Source: Eukaryota sp. TZLM1-RC (Eukaryota > Metamonada: BaSk clade). From it: a stretch of 64,000 bases of DNA. Of this stretch, positions 10,931 to 19,735 are shown piece after piece; position 1 is the first letter of the stretch; the number at the start of each line of letters is the position of its first letter. Both the position numbers and the translations under genes were made by a program. The stretch spans positions 1,240,001 through 1,304,000 of the forward strand of contig JAUPSS010000008.1 in assembly GCA_040285825.1 (NCBI GenBank), read 5' to 3'. Under the pieces are notes generated by a model that ran no database searches, had not been told where the DNA came from, and saw only the letters and a list, made by a program, of their open reading frames with translations.

Positions 10931-11639
10931 TAGTTGATTTACGGGTTTTTGTGAATCCTTTCTCAAATAATGTGAGATGATACCATAATACCGAGATTCA
11001 TGGAGTTTAGTGTCCCCTCCCCTGTCTTTTGATATATGACCTTTTCCTTCACTATTCATCACAGACTTTGCAATAATCACAACGTATACAGGTGTAATGA
11101 CTCCACCATCTTTTTCTGCTGCTTCAAAACAAATTTAACAGAAAACTTCATGTAATACCGTGGAGCGTTTACGTTTTGCCAAACAAAAGTATTACTCCTT
11201 CAACATCTTATCCAAATGGTCGCCACTAAAAAATGCTCCCAGGTAGAGCAGATTGATTTATATTATTATACTATTATATAAATATTTATGTATAAATTTC
11301 TATTTATTATACAGATTTATGGTGATCCTCTGAAACGTTTAGCCTCCTGTTTCTGCTTATATAAGGCAAATTGTTATTTGAAATTGCCAAGGTCACATCC
11401 AATTGACAACAATTTATTTCCACCTAGGACCTCTGTAGTACCTTGATATGCTCCCTGGGACACACAGGCAATGTACATTATTTTGATTCCTGATGAATGA
11501 AATTACACGAAAAAATCTGAAGCTTTTCTTGGAGGAGATATTGAAAACTTCCAACATGAATATTGGAAATGGATTTTTCGAACAGGTAAAAGCGCTTCCC
11601 AACAACAAGATTTTTTTTAAAACTTATTTTTATTCAAAC
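10931..11639. other. Coding-like debris, including possible Fz-b N-terminus
   Basis: On the minus strand, about 11230-10940, a broken frame reads like protein but is unidentified. On the plus strand, about 11520-11630, the frame contains FQHEYWKWIFRTGKSA. This could be the missing N-terminal part of the Fz-b Fanzor, since Fz-c has a similarly placed W-rich segment just before its TDG motif. If so, the retroelement fragment at 11640-11960 interrupted Fz-b. This is tentative. Confidence 0.3.
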
Positions 11640-11960
11640 GAAATTGTTAAAAACTAAAAGTCAATTTCCTCAAACTACACATCTTACATTGAAAATTTAC
11701 CTACAGCATTTTCATGATAAAATTTTCCTAGTGATAACAACGAGCTAGAAACAACGCTATACATTCTTTTAAAAATAGAAAATACAATTCTGTTTTGCCA
11801 AAATATTCGGTCACATATTCTTCCGGTTCTATTTTTGACAATAGATGAAAAATCGTTTATAACAAATAACGCAGTTTTATCCAAGGTTCCAAATAAAGAA
11901 AAAGCAAAAGGACAAAGAAGGTATTGAGTATGTGAGTTGGAATTCAACAGAAATAGTACT
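11640..11960 (-). pseudogene. 3' fragment of RLE non-LTR retrotransposon
   Basis: Minus-strand frame 11947-11684 encodes only the last 87 residues of the retroelement C-terminal region. It includes CPFAFSLFGTLDKTALF and FWQNRIVFSIFKRM, as in the fragments at 1-262, 23.8 and 31.5 kb. It meets the plus-strand Fz-b sequence at about 11960. The subfamily is near D but diverged in the tail. Confidence 0.6.
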
Positions 11961-11964
11961 GTTT

Positions 11965-13140
11965 TAGTTTTTCCATGGGAACTGATGGTGTAAGTTGCTC
12001 CTTACAGCTTATAGGAGAAAATCAAGCTGGGAAGAGTCGCCTTAAGAAGCCCGAAGAAGATGAAAAAGATCCATATTTGACTGAAATTCCGCGATATGAG
12101 CTGATAAATAATATCTTCACAGTAATTGACCCTGGTATTATGGATCAATTGACGGCTGGGAAACGAAAATTAAATTGCTCAAATCCAAACAGCTTAACTG
12201 AACCACAGTCAGCCCCAACAGATTCAAGATTAGAATGGGAAGAATAACGTCAGGAAAAAACAAAGGAAGAAATAGAGGTTTTATTAACAAAAGACAAAAC
12301 ATAAGATTTAGACTTCAGGTCTTTTTTTTGCCAAAACAAATTTCTATTTCTCCAAATGAAAAAACAGAAAACAAAATTAAAGAATATAATTTCAAGAGGC
12401 TCACTGCTCCTCAAGGAAGAAATGAAACTCTGAACAAAGACCATCAAAAACTCTATAAGGATGGAAAAGAATCATGGATTTATCAAAACAAAACTGTAAA
12501 GGAGTGGGAAGAAGAATTTAAACAATTTTCAAAAAAAAATCTAGATCATGAAGAATTCCTATACTACTACAAGGCAAAAACAGCTCTTCTCTCCATGTTG
12601 GAGCTGTTTACTTTAATAAAGATAAGAGTCATGAAACTAAGAAGATTCATGGTCACAGAGAGGTTTGAAGCAAAACGGATGAATGTATTTGAAAATAAAT
12701 TTGGAGGTCCAAAAGATGACATTGTAGTGATGGGTTGGAAGCAAACCAATTTTAAACATCAAGCACCTACAAAGAATGTTGGTTATCGAAAGATGTTTAA
12801 AAACGTAGCTTCTTCTCTATTGCTGCTGGATGAATAAAGAACAAGTTATCGATGTCATGGAAGTGTACTCGAGAGAAAAGAAAGTGAAAATGTAAAGAAA
12901 CATCGAGTACCTTACCAAAGATCTTACAGGAGAGCAAAGACTCCAACAGTCCTGAGACATAAATTAATCACTTGCAAGAAATGCGGAACTCTATGGAATC
13001 GTAATGTCAATGCTCTTCTTAATATGATTCATGTTGTGGATCAGAAAGGAAATGAAAGACCTCATGTGTTGAAAAGATCAAGATTCATTTCATCTACAAT
13101 CTCAACGGGTTCCTACTATTTGACCTTTGTGTGCTATTAG
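11965..13140 (+). pseudogene. Fanzor (eukaryotic TnpB-like) pseudogene, Fz-b
   Basis: The sequence runs from the TDGVSCSLQL motif that precedes the RuvC fold in Fanzors (11980) to the end of the protein. RuvC-I is FTVIDPGIMDQL (about 12120-12155). The segment VVMGWKQTNFKHQAPTK (about 12724-12775) matches the Fanzor G-W/Y-...-PT block. RuvC-II is LLLLDE, then a TAA stop at 12835, then RTSYRC, so the usual DE-Y-RTS Tyr codon has become a stop. The zinc-finger half CKKCGTLW and RuvC-III NRNVNALLNM follow (about 12975-13025), with Asn where Asp is catalytic. A frameshift lies near 12240. The frame's own stop, TAG at 13138-13140, is 3 bases before the ATG of the next gene. The N-terminus is missing or displaced. 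Confidence 0.78.
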
Positions 13141-13143
13141 CCG

Positions 13144-15471
13144 ATGTCTCCTCCAACTCCATCAAAACTCTTGGACAATCATGTTGGACGTATTTGTGAT
13201 GATCGTACTCCTGTCTCCCAAAAAGTTCTTATAGCGAAGGATCTTGTAATCAAAGTGTCTACATTATCAAAGCCTATTTCTCCAGATGATGCCAATATAG
13301 CAATCAACTCTCTCGTCAAACTCTTTGATGATCCCGACCCCCAACTTACTGCAATCGCCCTTTACTCAATGCGGCCCTTTGCACCTCATCTGTCAGACTT
13401 CTCCTCGCTTACTTCTATGATACTACCCTTTCTCACCTCAAAGTCACCTGATCTATGTCATCTTGCCCTCAAAATCCTCGTGCACACTACGCCGAAGGAA
13501 CCACAACTGTTGACGATTGTTTTGGAAGACTTGCTGAGTAATTCCAAGTCTGGGTGCCACTTAATTACCACTCTTTATTGCATCAAGTTTTTGCCAAAAA
13601 TGTTCACTGATTCAAACGGTGAATTAATTGTCAATAAGCTTCTTTATTTTATCAACTATCCTGCATATTCAAATGTTTGTCTCTATTCAATTGAAAAACT
13701 CTTACTTTTACGACCCACCCTAAGTTTGACTTTTTTCAATTGTTTAGTTTTCAACACCAGTCCTAATCATTTTTTATATTCATTGCCTATTTTATTTAGG
13801 GTGTTCAGACTTTGTTTATTTTATTTACAACGATGTTTTGATGTCAAAACCATTGAGCTGTCTTTAATTAGTAACTCTGTCAATTATTTTTCTTTTTCTG
13901 AATTTGTTTTGTTCCTTATTCGACACGAAATAAGTGTTTTCTCCATATCATTTTTGGAATCATTTACATCATTTATTATAAAGGAACTGAAAATATCTTT
14001 TGAACCTGATACGAATACAGTATCTTCGACAATTCAGTTCTCCAGTGAAGTTAGTCTTATTCTTTTATTTAAATTCAAATGTTTAATTCTTGTTCTTTGC
14101 TATATTTTCAAATTCAATCCACCTATTTCTTCTTCCTTAGCCACGGTCATCAATCATTTATGTGATTGGTGTCTTTCCCAGTCGTGGCAGGTACTTTCCC
14201 TTGGAGTTGATTGCTCTCCTGTACTTTGTAGAAATAGAAGGCATCTAACTAGTGCTGTTGTTAGATTGGCTTGTTATTTGGCTCATTTTACCACCAGTAC
14301 TGCAATCATTGATCAATTAGTGATTAAAATCCAAATGCTGTCTAATATTTGTCCTTCCTGTTCCTTTGTCTTCCTTTATTCGTTCAAGAATTTCAACATT
14401 TTGTCTAAAACATCTGAAAATAAGGAATTTCTGGCAACTTGTTTGTTACAAAGGCTCTCGACTGATAATTTCAATGATAAAAGATTGAAAGAATGTAGAC
14501 TGGTATGTGATTTGATTGTTGAAACTCAGTTTTTAATATCAAACCCTTCCTTTATTGACACTTTGCCACTATTTCCTCGTGGATTGCTGCTATTTGCACT
14601 TATTAAACATCTCTATTTCATCCCTGTAAGTTTTTATCCTGCTATTACTGACAGTTGTTCCAAATACAGTAGGAATTTGTTAGACTCGACATTAACTAAA
14701 TGCGATGAATCTTTTACTGCAGTGTTTGAGATAGTTGGGATAATGGTGACGGTATTTAATTCTTCGTTGACCATCTCTGAACGAATTGGTGCAGTTGATG
14801 CTTGCATTTCCAAGTTGATGGACGTCAATGGTGATGTTGCATCTAAATTTGGACTAATTAGATCTTTTTTGTATGCATTAAAGAAACTTTTATTAATTCA
14901 AAGGGATTATCTAATGTTATTGGTCCCTAATCCCAATCTGACAGAGTCCCTTTCACAAACAATCAGTGAATTAAGAACAGTTAGCCGCTTGTGTCACTCA
15001 ACCACGTTGTCTTCGTTACGTTGTTTCAGCAAGTTAGAGAATTTTGGCTATGATCTCAGAAGCGCTACTAGTGTGTATGTGGACCCAGCCTCGTTTTATC
15101 AAATTTTAGTTCCATTTACGACAAGAATAATACCATTTCCTCGTGTTTTGCTCTCTTTTAAGGAATGTCTCTCTGTAAGTGTAGAGTTCCATAGGGCTTT
15201 GTCTAGGGTTTTGGTTAGTATTTCCGGTTTGCATCCTAATAGAAGACCATTCTTGAAGATTCTTGTGGAATTTGAACTTAGTTCTCTTTCAAGGTTTCTT
15301 TCCCCTTTCCTCAATGCAGATCACAATGGGAAGACTTCTGTTAGCGTCACTGTTCCGTTAGAAGTTGGTGAGGTGTCCAAAAGGCACGGGTTTGTTAGAT
15401 TCAAAGGTAAAGCTAAACTAGTGGATGTGGAGAGAAATGTCTGGGGGAAGGTGTGTGAATTTGAGTTTTAA
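13144..15471 (+). CDS. HEAT/ARM-repeat protein, Integrator subunit 7-like
   Basis: A single 775-codon frame, ATG to TAA, encodes an all-helical protein. Residues about 20-200 show ARM/HEAT-type helical pairs (INSLVKLFDDPDPQLTAIALYSM, for example, around 50). Residues 200-640 remain helical and hydrophobic. Near residue 660 IIPFPR introduces a different region that ends in beta strands, with VERNVWGKV near the C-terminus. In metazoan INTS7 an N-terminal ARM array, a PFPR-like segment and a C-terminal beta region with a similar N-G-V-W-K motif occur in this order. INTS7 is part of the nuclear Integrator complex, which cleaves and terminates snRNA and other Pol II transcripts. Length is somewhat below that of human INTS7. 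A coatomer or adaptor subunit is the main alternative. Its ATG lies 3 bases after the Fz-b stop. Confidence 0.62.
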   Translation: MSPPTPSKLLDNHVGRICDDRTPVSQKVLIAKDLVIKVSTLSKPISPDDANIAINSLVKLFDDPDPQLTAIALYSMRPFAPHLSDFSSLTSMILPFLTSKSPDLCHLALKILVHTTPKEPQLLTIVLEDLLSNSKSGCHLITTLYCIKFLPKMFTDSNGELIVNKLLYFINYPAYSNVCLYSIEKLLLLRPTLSLTFFNCLVFNTSPNHFLYSLPILFRVFRLCLFYLQRCFDVKTIELSLISNSVNYFSFSEFVLFLIRHEISVFSISFLESFTSFIIKELKISFEPDTNTVSSTIQFSSEVSLILLFKFKCLILVLCYIFKFNPPISSSLATVINHLCDWCLSQSWQVLSLGVDCSPVLCRNRRHLTSAVVRLACYLAHFTTSTAIIDQLVIKIQMLSNICPSCSFVFLYSFKNFNILSKTSENKEFLATCLLQRLSTDNFNDKRLKECRLVCDLIVETQFLISNPSFIDTLPLFPRGLLLFALIKHLYFIPVSFYPAITDSCSKYSRNLLDSTLTKCDESFTAVFEIVGIMVTVFNSSLTISERIGAVDACISKLMDVNGDVASKFGLIRSFLYALKKLLLIQRDYLMLLVPNPNLTESLSQTISELRTVSRLCHSTTLSSLRCFSKLENFGYDLRSATSVYVDPASFYQILVPFTTRIIPFPRVLLSFKECLSVSVEFHRALSRVLVSISGLHPNRRPFLKILVEFELSSLSRFLSPFLNADHNGKTSVSVTVPLEVGEVSKRHGFVRFKGKAKLVDVERNVWGKVCEFEF

Positions 15472-15552
15472 ACAGTAATAATTGAGTTTTAAATTAAGCT
15501 TTAATGATAATTCAGAAAAATGCTAATAAATAGATTCTATCTAATAATGTTA

Positions 15553-15775
15553 TCTTGTACTCTCTAATCTTGTATTTTATTTTTTCTTTGCCAGTCGTTG
15601 ATCTTTGTAGTTTCTTTAGGTTTACACTATATAGGGAAGTGAGAGTGGGTAATTCAGAATATGTTCAGGGTACTGGCAACGTCTCTATCTCAATGGACCC
15701 CACTATCACCATTTTGACATCACAAAATTTTACGGCAAGGGCTTAGTTTTCAATTATCTATTTACTTTCATGTTC
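15553..15775 (+). repeat. Dispersed gene-flank repeat, copy 2
   Basis: Diverged copy of 3803-4015, again just downstream of a host gene on the same strand. A 63-codon frame at 15555-15746 (non-ATG start) holds the shared protein segment EYVQGTGNVSI...ITILTSQ. Confidence 0.5.
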
Positions 15776-15849
15776 TAAATTTTGTGATGGGTATTTCCTC
15801 CCGATCCACAAAGCCAATCACATCATTTTGCGCTTTTATTTATTGAACT

Positions 15850-16772
15850 TCCACGCTGAACAAAATAAACTCAGAACTAATGGAACGAAATTTATTGAAC
15901 CAAGATTTCCTCTACAAAATCTTGATCTACTTGCTGTCTCACTAAAGCTTCTCTATTTCGATTGAAAAAACGAGTTAATCTATGAATTATGGCAAATTGA
16001 ATTCCAGATCGCCATAAGAAGATATCAAATCTTTTCATTGTTTTTTCTTGAACCATTTTTTAGAAATCATTGAAAAAAGTTCCTGCTTCTTCTGATAATC
16101 TTCCGTTGATCGAAAATGGGAAATCAATAAAAACTAGTGGGTTTTTCTATCAACATTAGCTTCTTCGATATCTTTGTCATATTTTCTAGGTTTTTCTTTG
16201 GCTTTAAATTCAAGAGCAGTCACAGGATTAAGTTTTCTTCTTTGAACCAAAAAGTCATTTGCAACATTACAGGAGACAAAGTCAACAACAGCTTCAGAGT
16301 TCTCAATCCAATCACAGTATATATCACCTCTATCATCAGAACCGAAATTATTCAATGACAGTGTTTCCTTCAGCAGAAGTTCTTTGATACACAAGATTTT
16401 TGCAGTTCGTGCCAAATTAAAAACAGTGTCTCTAACAGCATCATGTAATGAAGAACGAGAAGTTGTTCTTTTCAATTTCGAACAATTCAGAGCATGACGT
16501 TTAGTGAGCTGTGGTGAATTCGAACAAATACATTTTTCTTTTAATAATAATTGATTAATGGGAATATTCAAATATAATCTCATTTTTGTTACAAACGCTT
16601 CATTATTAGCACACAGTCCAAATCTTCGTGGTACAATGGTTACAAAAAGTGAAAAATCTATTGGTTGATTTTCACAAACACTCTTTTCCAATAGCAAAGA
16701 GTGAAGATCTTGATTTAAAACAGCTGTACATATTTTTATAAAGATCACTTTTATACATTCCATTCAGTCGTT
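15850..16772 (-). pseudogene. Family A retrotransposon, downstream part of a split old copy
   Basis: Minus-strand frame 16763-16134 encodes the family A C-terminal region. It has the CCHC-like CICSNSPQLTKRHALNC and the endonuclease-like RGDIYCDWIENSEAVVDFVSC, and the rest continues in broken frames to about 15870 (a SFF.SK..RSF tail matching FNRIREALARQQ of other copies). Its first bases at 16772 continue directly into the minus-strand fragment that ends at 23068. The two are therefore halves of one old copy split by the A1-A2 insertion. Frameshifts near 16740 and 16134 show it is dead. Confidence 0.75.
16762..16772. repeat. Target site duplication, left
   Basis: ATTCAGTCGTT here is repeated exactly at 23068-23078, flanking the A1-A2 tandem insertion. 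In the uninterrupted old copy this sequence occurs once, within the codons for the RTLQ-R-L segment. Confidence 0.8.
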
Positions 16773-16851
16773 TTTTTTTCTTCCTCTACATATAACCGTT
16801 TAACTTAAAACCTGGCTGAACGGAGATCATTGCTTCTATTCTTTCTTGTTG

Positions 16852-18660
16852 ATGCCTGAATCAGTTTCTGATTCTAATGGAGTCAAAAGAAAGAACGATA
16901 GTCAACAAGATGTTCAAGACGTCCTTTCCACCTCTCCTCCTCAACCCCTTCTCTCTTCATTTTTGGACAAAAAAATTTCTGATCAAAAATTTTTAGACAA
17001 TCACGATGAAAACAAAGTTTGTTCAAAAACAAAGCCACGCTTCTACAGATGCTCAAAGTGTCGACAACAGGGACATAATGCTCGAACATGCCCCAATGTT
17101 GGAAAAAATGATGCGGCAAATTCTGAAACACAATGTAAAAGAAAATTTATTAGAAGGAAAGAGTCTAAGGTAGAACCCATAAATAATGCTCCACAAATTG
17201 TTGCAAAACCAGTTTGCAACCGATTAAAGCACAAAACTTGCAACACTTGTGGTATTTCTTTTAGAAAAAATGCAAAAGGAAAAACTTCTGATCGATGCTT
17301 GAAATGTCGCATAGTTGATAACTACCATCCTCCTATAAGAATACCTCAAGAAATTCATCCGACCAAATGCAATGAATTTGCTTTCGTTTTTCAAAGATTT
17401 TTGGATCAATTATGTAAAGGAAAGTATGCTATCAATATTATTTGGGAATTTTTTGATTCTTTTTGTCCTCCTTTTGAACAAAATTTCGTTAATATTTCCG
17501 AAGATTTAACTAATATAGCACCGAGAAATCAGTCATCCGAGAAATTAAGTAAAATTTTTGAAGACAAATGCTTTGACAACAAATGGTCCAAGGCTTTATC
17601 AGCTTCAAGTCCCGGAGTCAAAGCACCGAACAATGAAAATACAATAGATAAACTGAAAATACTTCATCCTTATGAAGACCCTATAATGGATCAAAATTTT
17701 TACGGCACATACTGGGAAAATTATCCATTGATGCCATCAGAAGTTTTTTCGGTTATCAAAAAGAGACCTCGTGGTAAGTCTGCCGGACTTTCTGGTATTA
17801 CTATTGATCATGTAAAAGCCGCGATTATTTCTTCAGAAGATTGCCTTGGTTTATTGACCAAATTTTTCAACCAAATATTATCTGGTCAACGCAAATACCC
17901 AGAAGAATTAAGAAGTTCTCGTTTGACTGCACTTGTCAAAAATTCAAAAATGGATGTTCGTCCTATTGCAGTCTCTGAGAGCTTACACAATATTTTTTCT
18001 GCGTGTTGCTTAAGCAGGTTCAATGAAAAAGCTAAAAAGATTTTATTACCCTTTCAATATGGTATAAATACTACAGATGGAGTCTCTTCAGCGATTTTTG
18101 CTACTGATGTCTTATTTCGTCAAAATGAATCCAATGTTTGCATGTCATTGGATTTTAGTAATGCTTTCAATTCACTAAGTCGTCGCAGTATCCATGGTGC
18201 TCTATTGCAATATATTCCGGAATTAATACCATATTTTCAATCAACATATTGCACATATTCTAATTTACATTTTGGTAACAACATTTTGAGTTCATCAAGT
18301 GGTGTAAAGCAAGGAGATCCGTTAGGACCTCTTTTGTTTTGTTTGGCCATTCATCCTATTCTACTGCAAATTCAAGAGATGTTTCCTTCGCTAAAAATGA
18401 TTGCATATATGGATGATGTTGTGCTTATTGGTGATTTAAATATTGTGAAAAAAGCAACTGTATGTTTTAAAGAATTATTTACCAAAATTGGTCTCCGTCT
18501 TAATTTACTTAAATGTGTTTTGTTATCGAATTCTCCAGTTTCCACAATAATTGATGATATTGAAATTCAAGCCAAATTATATTCAATTGATGCTATTCGT
18601 CATTTGGGTTCATTTTTAGGAAATAATGATGAAATTACCAAAAATTGTTTGAAAAGTTGA
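16852..18660 (+). CDS. Family A retrotransposon ORF: zinc knuckles plus reverse transcriptase
   Basis: The frame opens at the ATG at 16852; upstream codons in frame are TTG. Residues about 65-80 form a CCHC knuckle, CSKCRQQGHNARTC, and residues about 127-150 a second Cys-rich finger, CNTCGISF...CLKC. The reverse transcriptase follows. A block KKRPRGKSAGLSGITIDHV lies near residue 305, LDFSNAFNSL (motif A) near 435, GVKQGDPLGP (motif B) near 485 and AYMDDVVLIG (motif C, catalytic YMDD) near 520. The enzyme copies element RNA into DNA at a nicked target. The frame ends early through a frameshift at 18643; in copy A3 the same region stays open into the C-terminal domain, so the intact protein is about 1000 residues. 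This copy is dead unless the frameshift is bypassed. Confidence 0.85.
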   Translation: MPESVSDSNGVKRKNDSQQDVQDVLSTSPPQPLLSSFLDKKISDQKFLDNHDENKVCSKTKPRFYRCSKCRQQGHNARTCPNVGKNDAANSETQCKRKFIRRKESKVEPINNAPQIVAKPVCNRLKHKTCNTCGISFRKNAKGKTSDRCLKCRIVDNYHPPIRIPQEIHPTKCNEFAFVFQRFLDQLCKGKYAINIIWEFFDSFCPPFEQNFVNISEDLTNIAPRNQSSEKLSKIFEDKCFDNKWSKALSASSPGVKAPNNENTIDKLKILHPYEDPIMDQNFYGTYWENYPLMPSEVFSVIKKRPRGKSAGLSGITIDHVKAAIISSEDCLGLLTKFFNQILSGQRKYPEELRSSRLTALVKNSKMDVRPIAVSESLHNIFSACCLSRFNEKAKKILLPFQYGINTTDGVSSAIFATDVLFRQNESNVCMSLDFSNAFNSLSRRSIHGALLQYIPELIPYFQSTYCTYSNLHFGNNILSSSSGVKQGDPLGPLLFCLAIHPILLQIQEMFPSLKMIAYMDDVVLIGDLNIVKKATVCFKELFTKIGLRLNLLKCVLLSNSPVSTIIDDIEIQAKLYSIDAIRHLGSFLGNNDEITKNCLKS

Positions 18661-18796
18661 ACTCAATTTCTGACAAAATTGACCGAATGATGAATTTAGA
18701 TATAAAAAACACATCAAATTTACCATTATAAGACTGTGTTTTAGTTCCAATTTTAATCATATATTTCGATCTACAAATCCTCTCGTCACTAGACCT

Positions 18797-19444
18797 TTGG
18801 CTCAAAAGTTTAATGAGTTACGTGCAAAAGTTCTGTCTCAATTACTGGGATGTAAAATGTTTCAAATTCCAGATCATGCTTACCTTAGTCCACATTATGG
18901 TGGTTTAGGGTGGACGAAGGCTTCTATTCTTACCTCGTGTGCTTTTGTTGGTGGATGCAGAAATGCAATCTTTGAGTTTTCCGAAAGATTTGCAGATTGG
19001 GAAGATTTATTGATGACAACACAAAGTTCCACTATTTTTGCATTAAATGAAGGAATTTCAAAAATTGATGTAGAAAAACGGGGTCGATGTTTTCCCCAAT
19101 CATTCAATGGCAATATTTCAGAAAAAAATGTTTTAAATTTGAAGTACACTCTTCGAACATTACAGAAACGATTGACTGGGATGTATGAAAAAGATCTTTA
19201 TAATAATATTTGCAGCTCGGCTGTTTTAAATCAAGATCTTCACTCATTGTTATTGGAAAAGGGTGTTTGTGAAAACAAGGCGTCAGATTCTTCACTTTTT
19301 GTAACCATTGTACCACGAAGATTTGGATTGTGTGCCACTAATGATGCATTTGTAACAAAAATGAGATTATATTTGAACATCCCCATTAACCAATTATTAT
19401 TAAAGGAAAAATGTATTTGTTCGAATTCACCACAGCTCATTTAG
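18797..19444 (+). pseudogene. C-terminal region of A1 retrotransposon protein
   Basis: This frame continues the A1 protein after the frameshift, from QKFNELRAKVL through GGLGWTKASIL and IRTLQKRL-like thumb/linker sequence to KCICSNSPQL. It ends at TAG in place of the Thr codon of other copies. The endonuclease-like segment follows in damaged form (about 19580-19700, DKGDIYCDWIENS). Confidence 0.75.
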
Positions 19445-19735
19445 CGCCATGCTCTAAATTGTTCAAAATTGATATCTTATCGTTCTTTATCACATGACGC
19501 TGTTGGAGACACTGTTTTAATATGGCACGAACTGCAAAAATCTTGTGTGTCAAAGAGCCTCTGCTGAAAGAATCACTGTGATTGAATAATTTTAGTTCTG
19601 ATGACAAAGGTGATATATACTGTGATTGGATTGAGAACTCTGGAAAATTGTTGTTGACTTTGTCTCCTGTGTTATTGCAAATGACTTTTTGGTTTAAAGA
19701 AGAAAACTTAATTTTGTAGATGCTCTTGAATTTAA

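Larger units (their letters stand above)
16773..19735 (+). mobile_element. RLE-type non-LTR retrotransposon A1, 3'-truncated
   Basis: Element A1 has the same 5' end as A2, a T-run followed by CTTCCTCTACATA.AACCG, so the 5' terminus is probably complete. It contains a long ORF (zinc knuckles and RT), a frameshift near 18643, and the C-terminal region in pieces (18797-19444). A stop follows in SNSPQLI, where other copies read SNSPQLT, and then more decay. The sequence stops at the codons for DALEFN (about 19728), where A2 begins, so the last 330 bp or so present in A2 are absent. No apurinic-type endonuclease was seen; a C-terminal restriction-like endonuclease is inferred. Confidence 0.82.
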
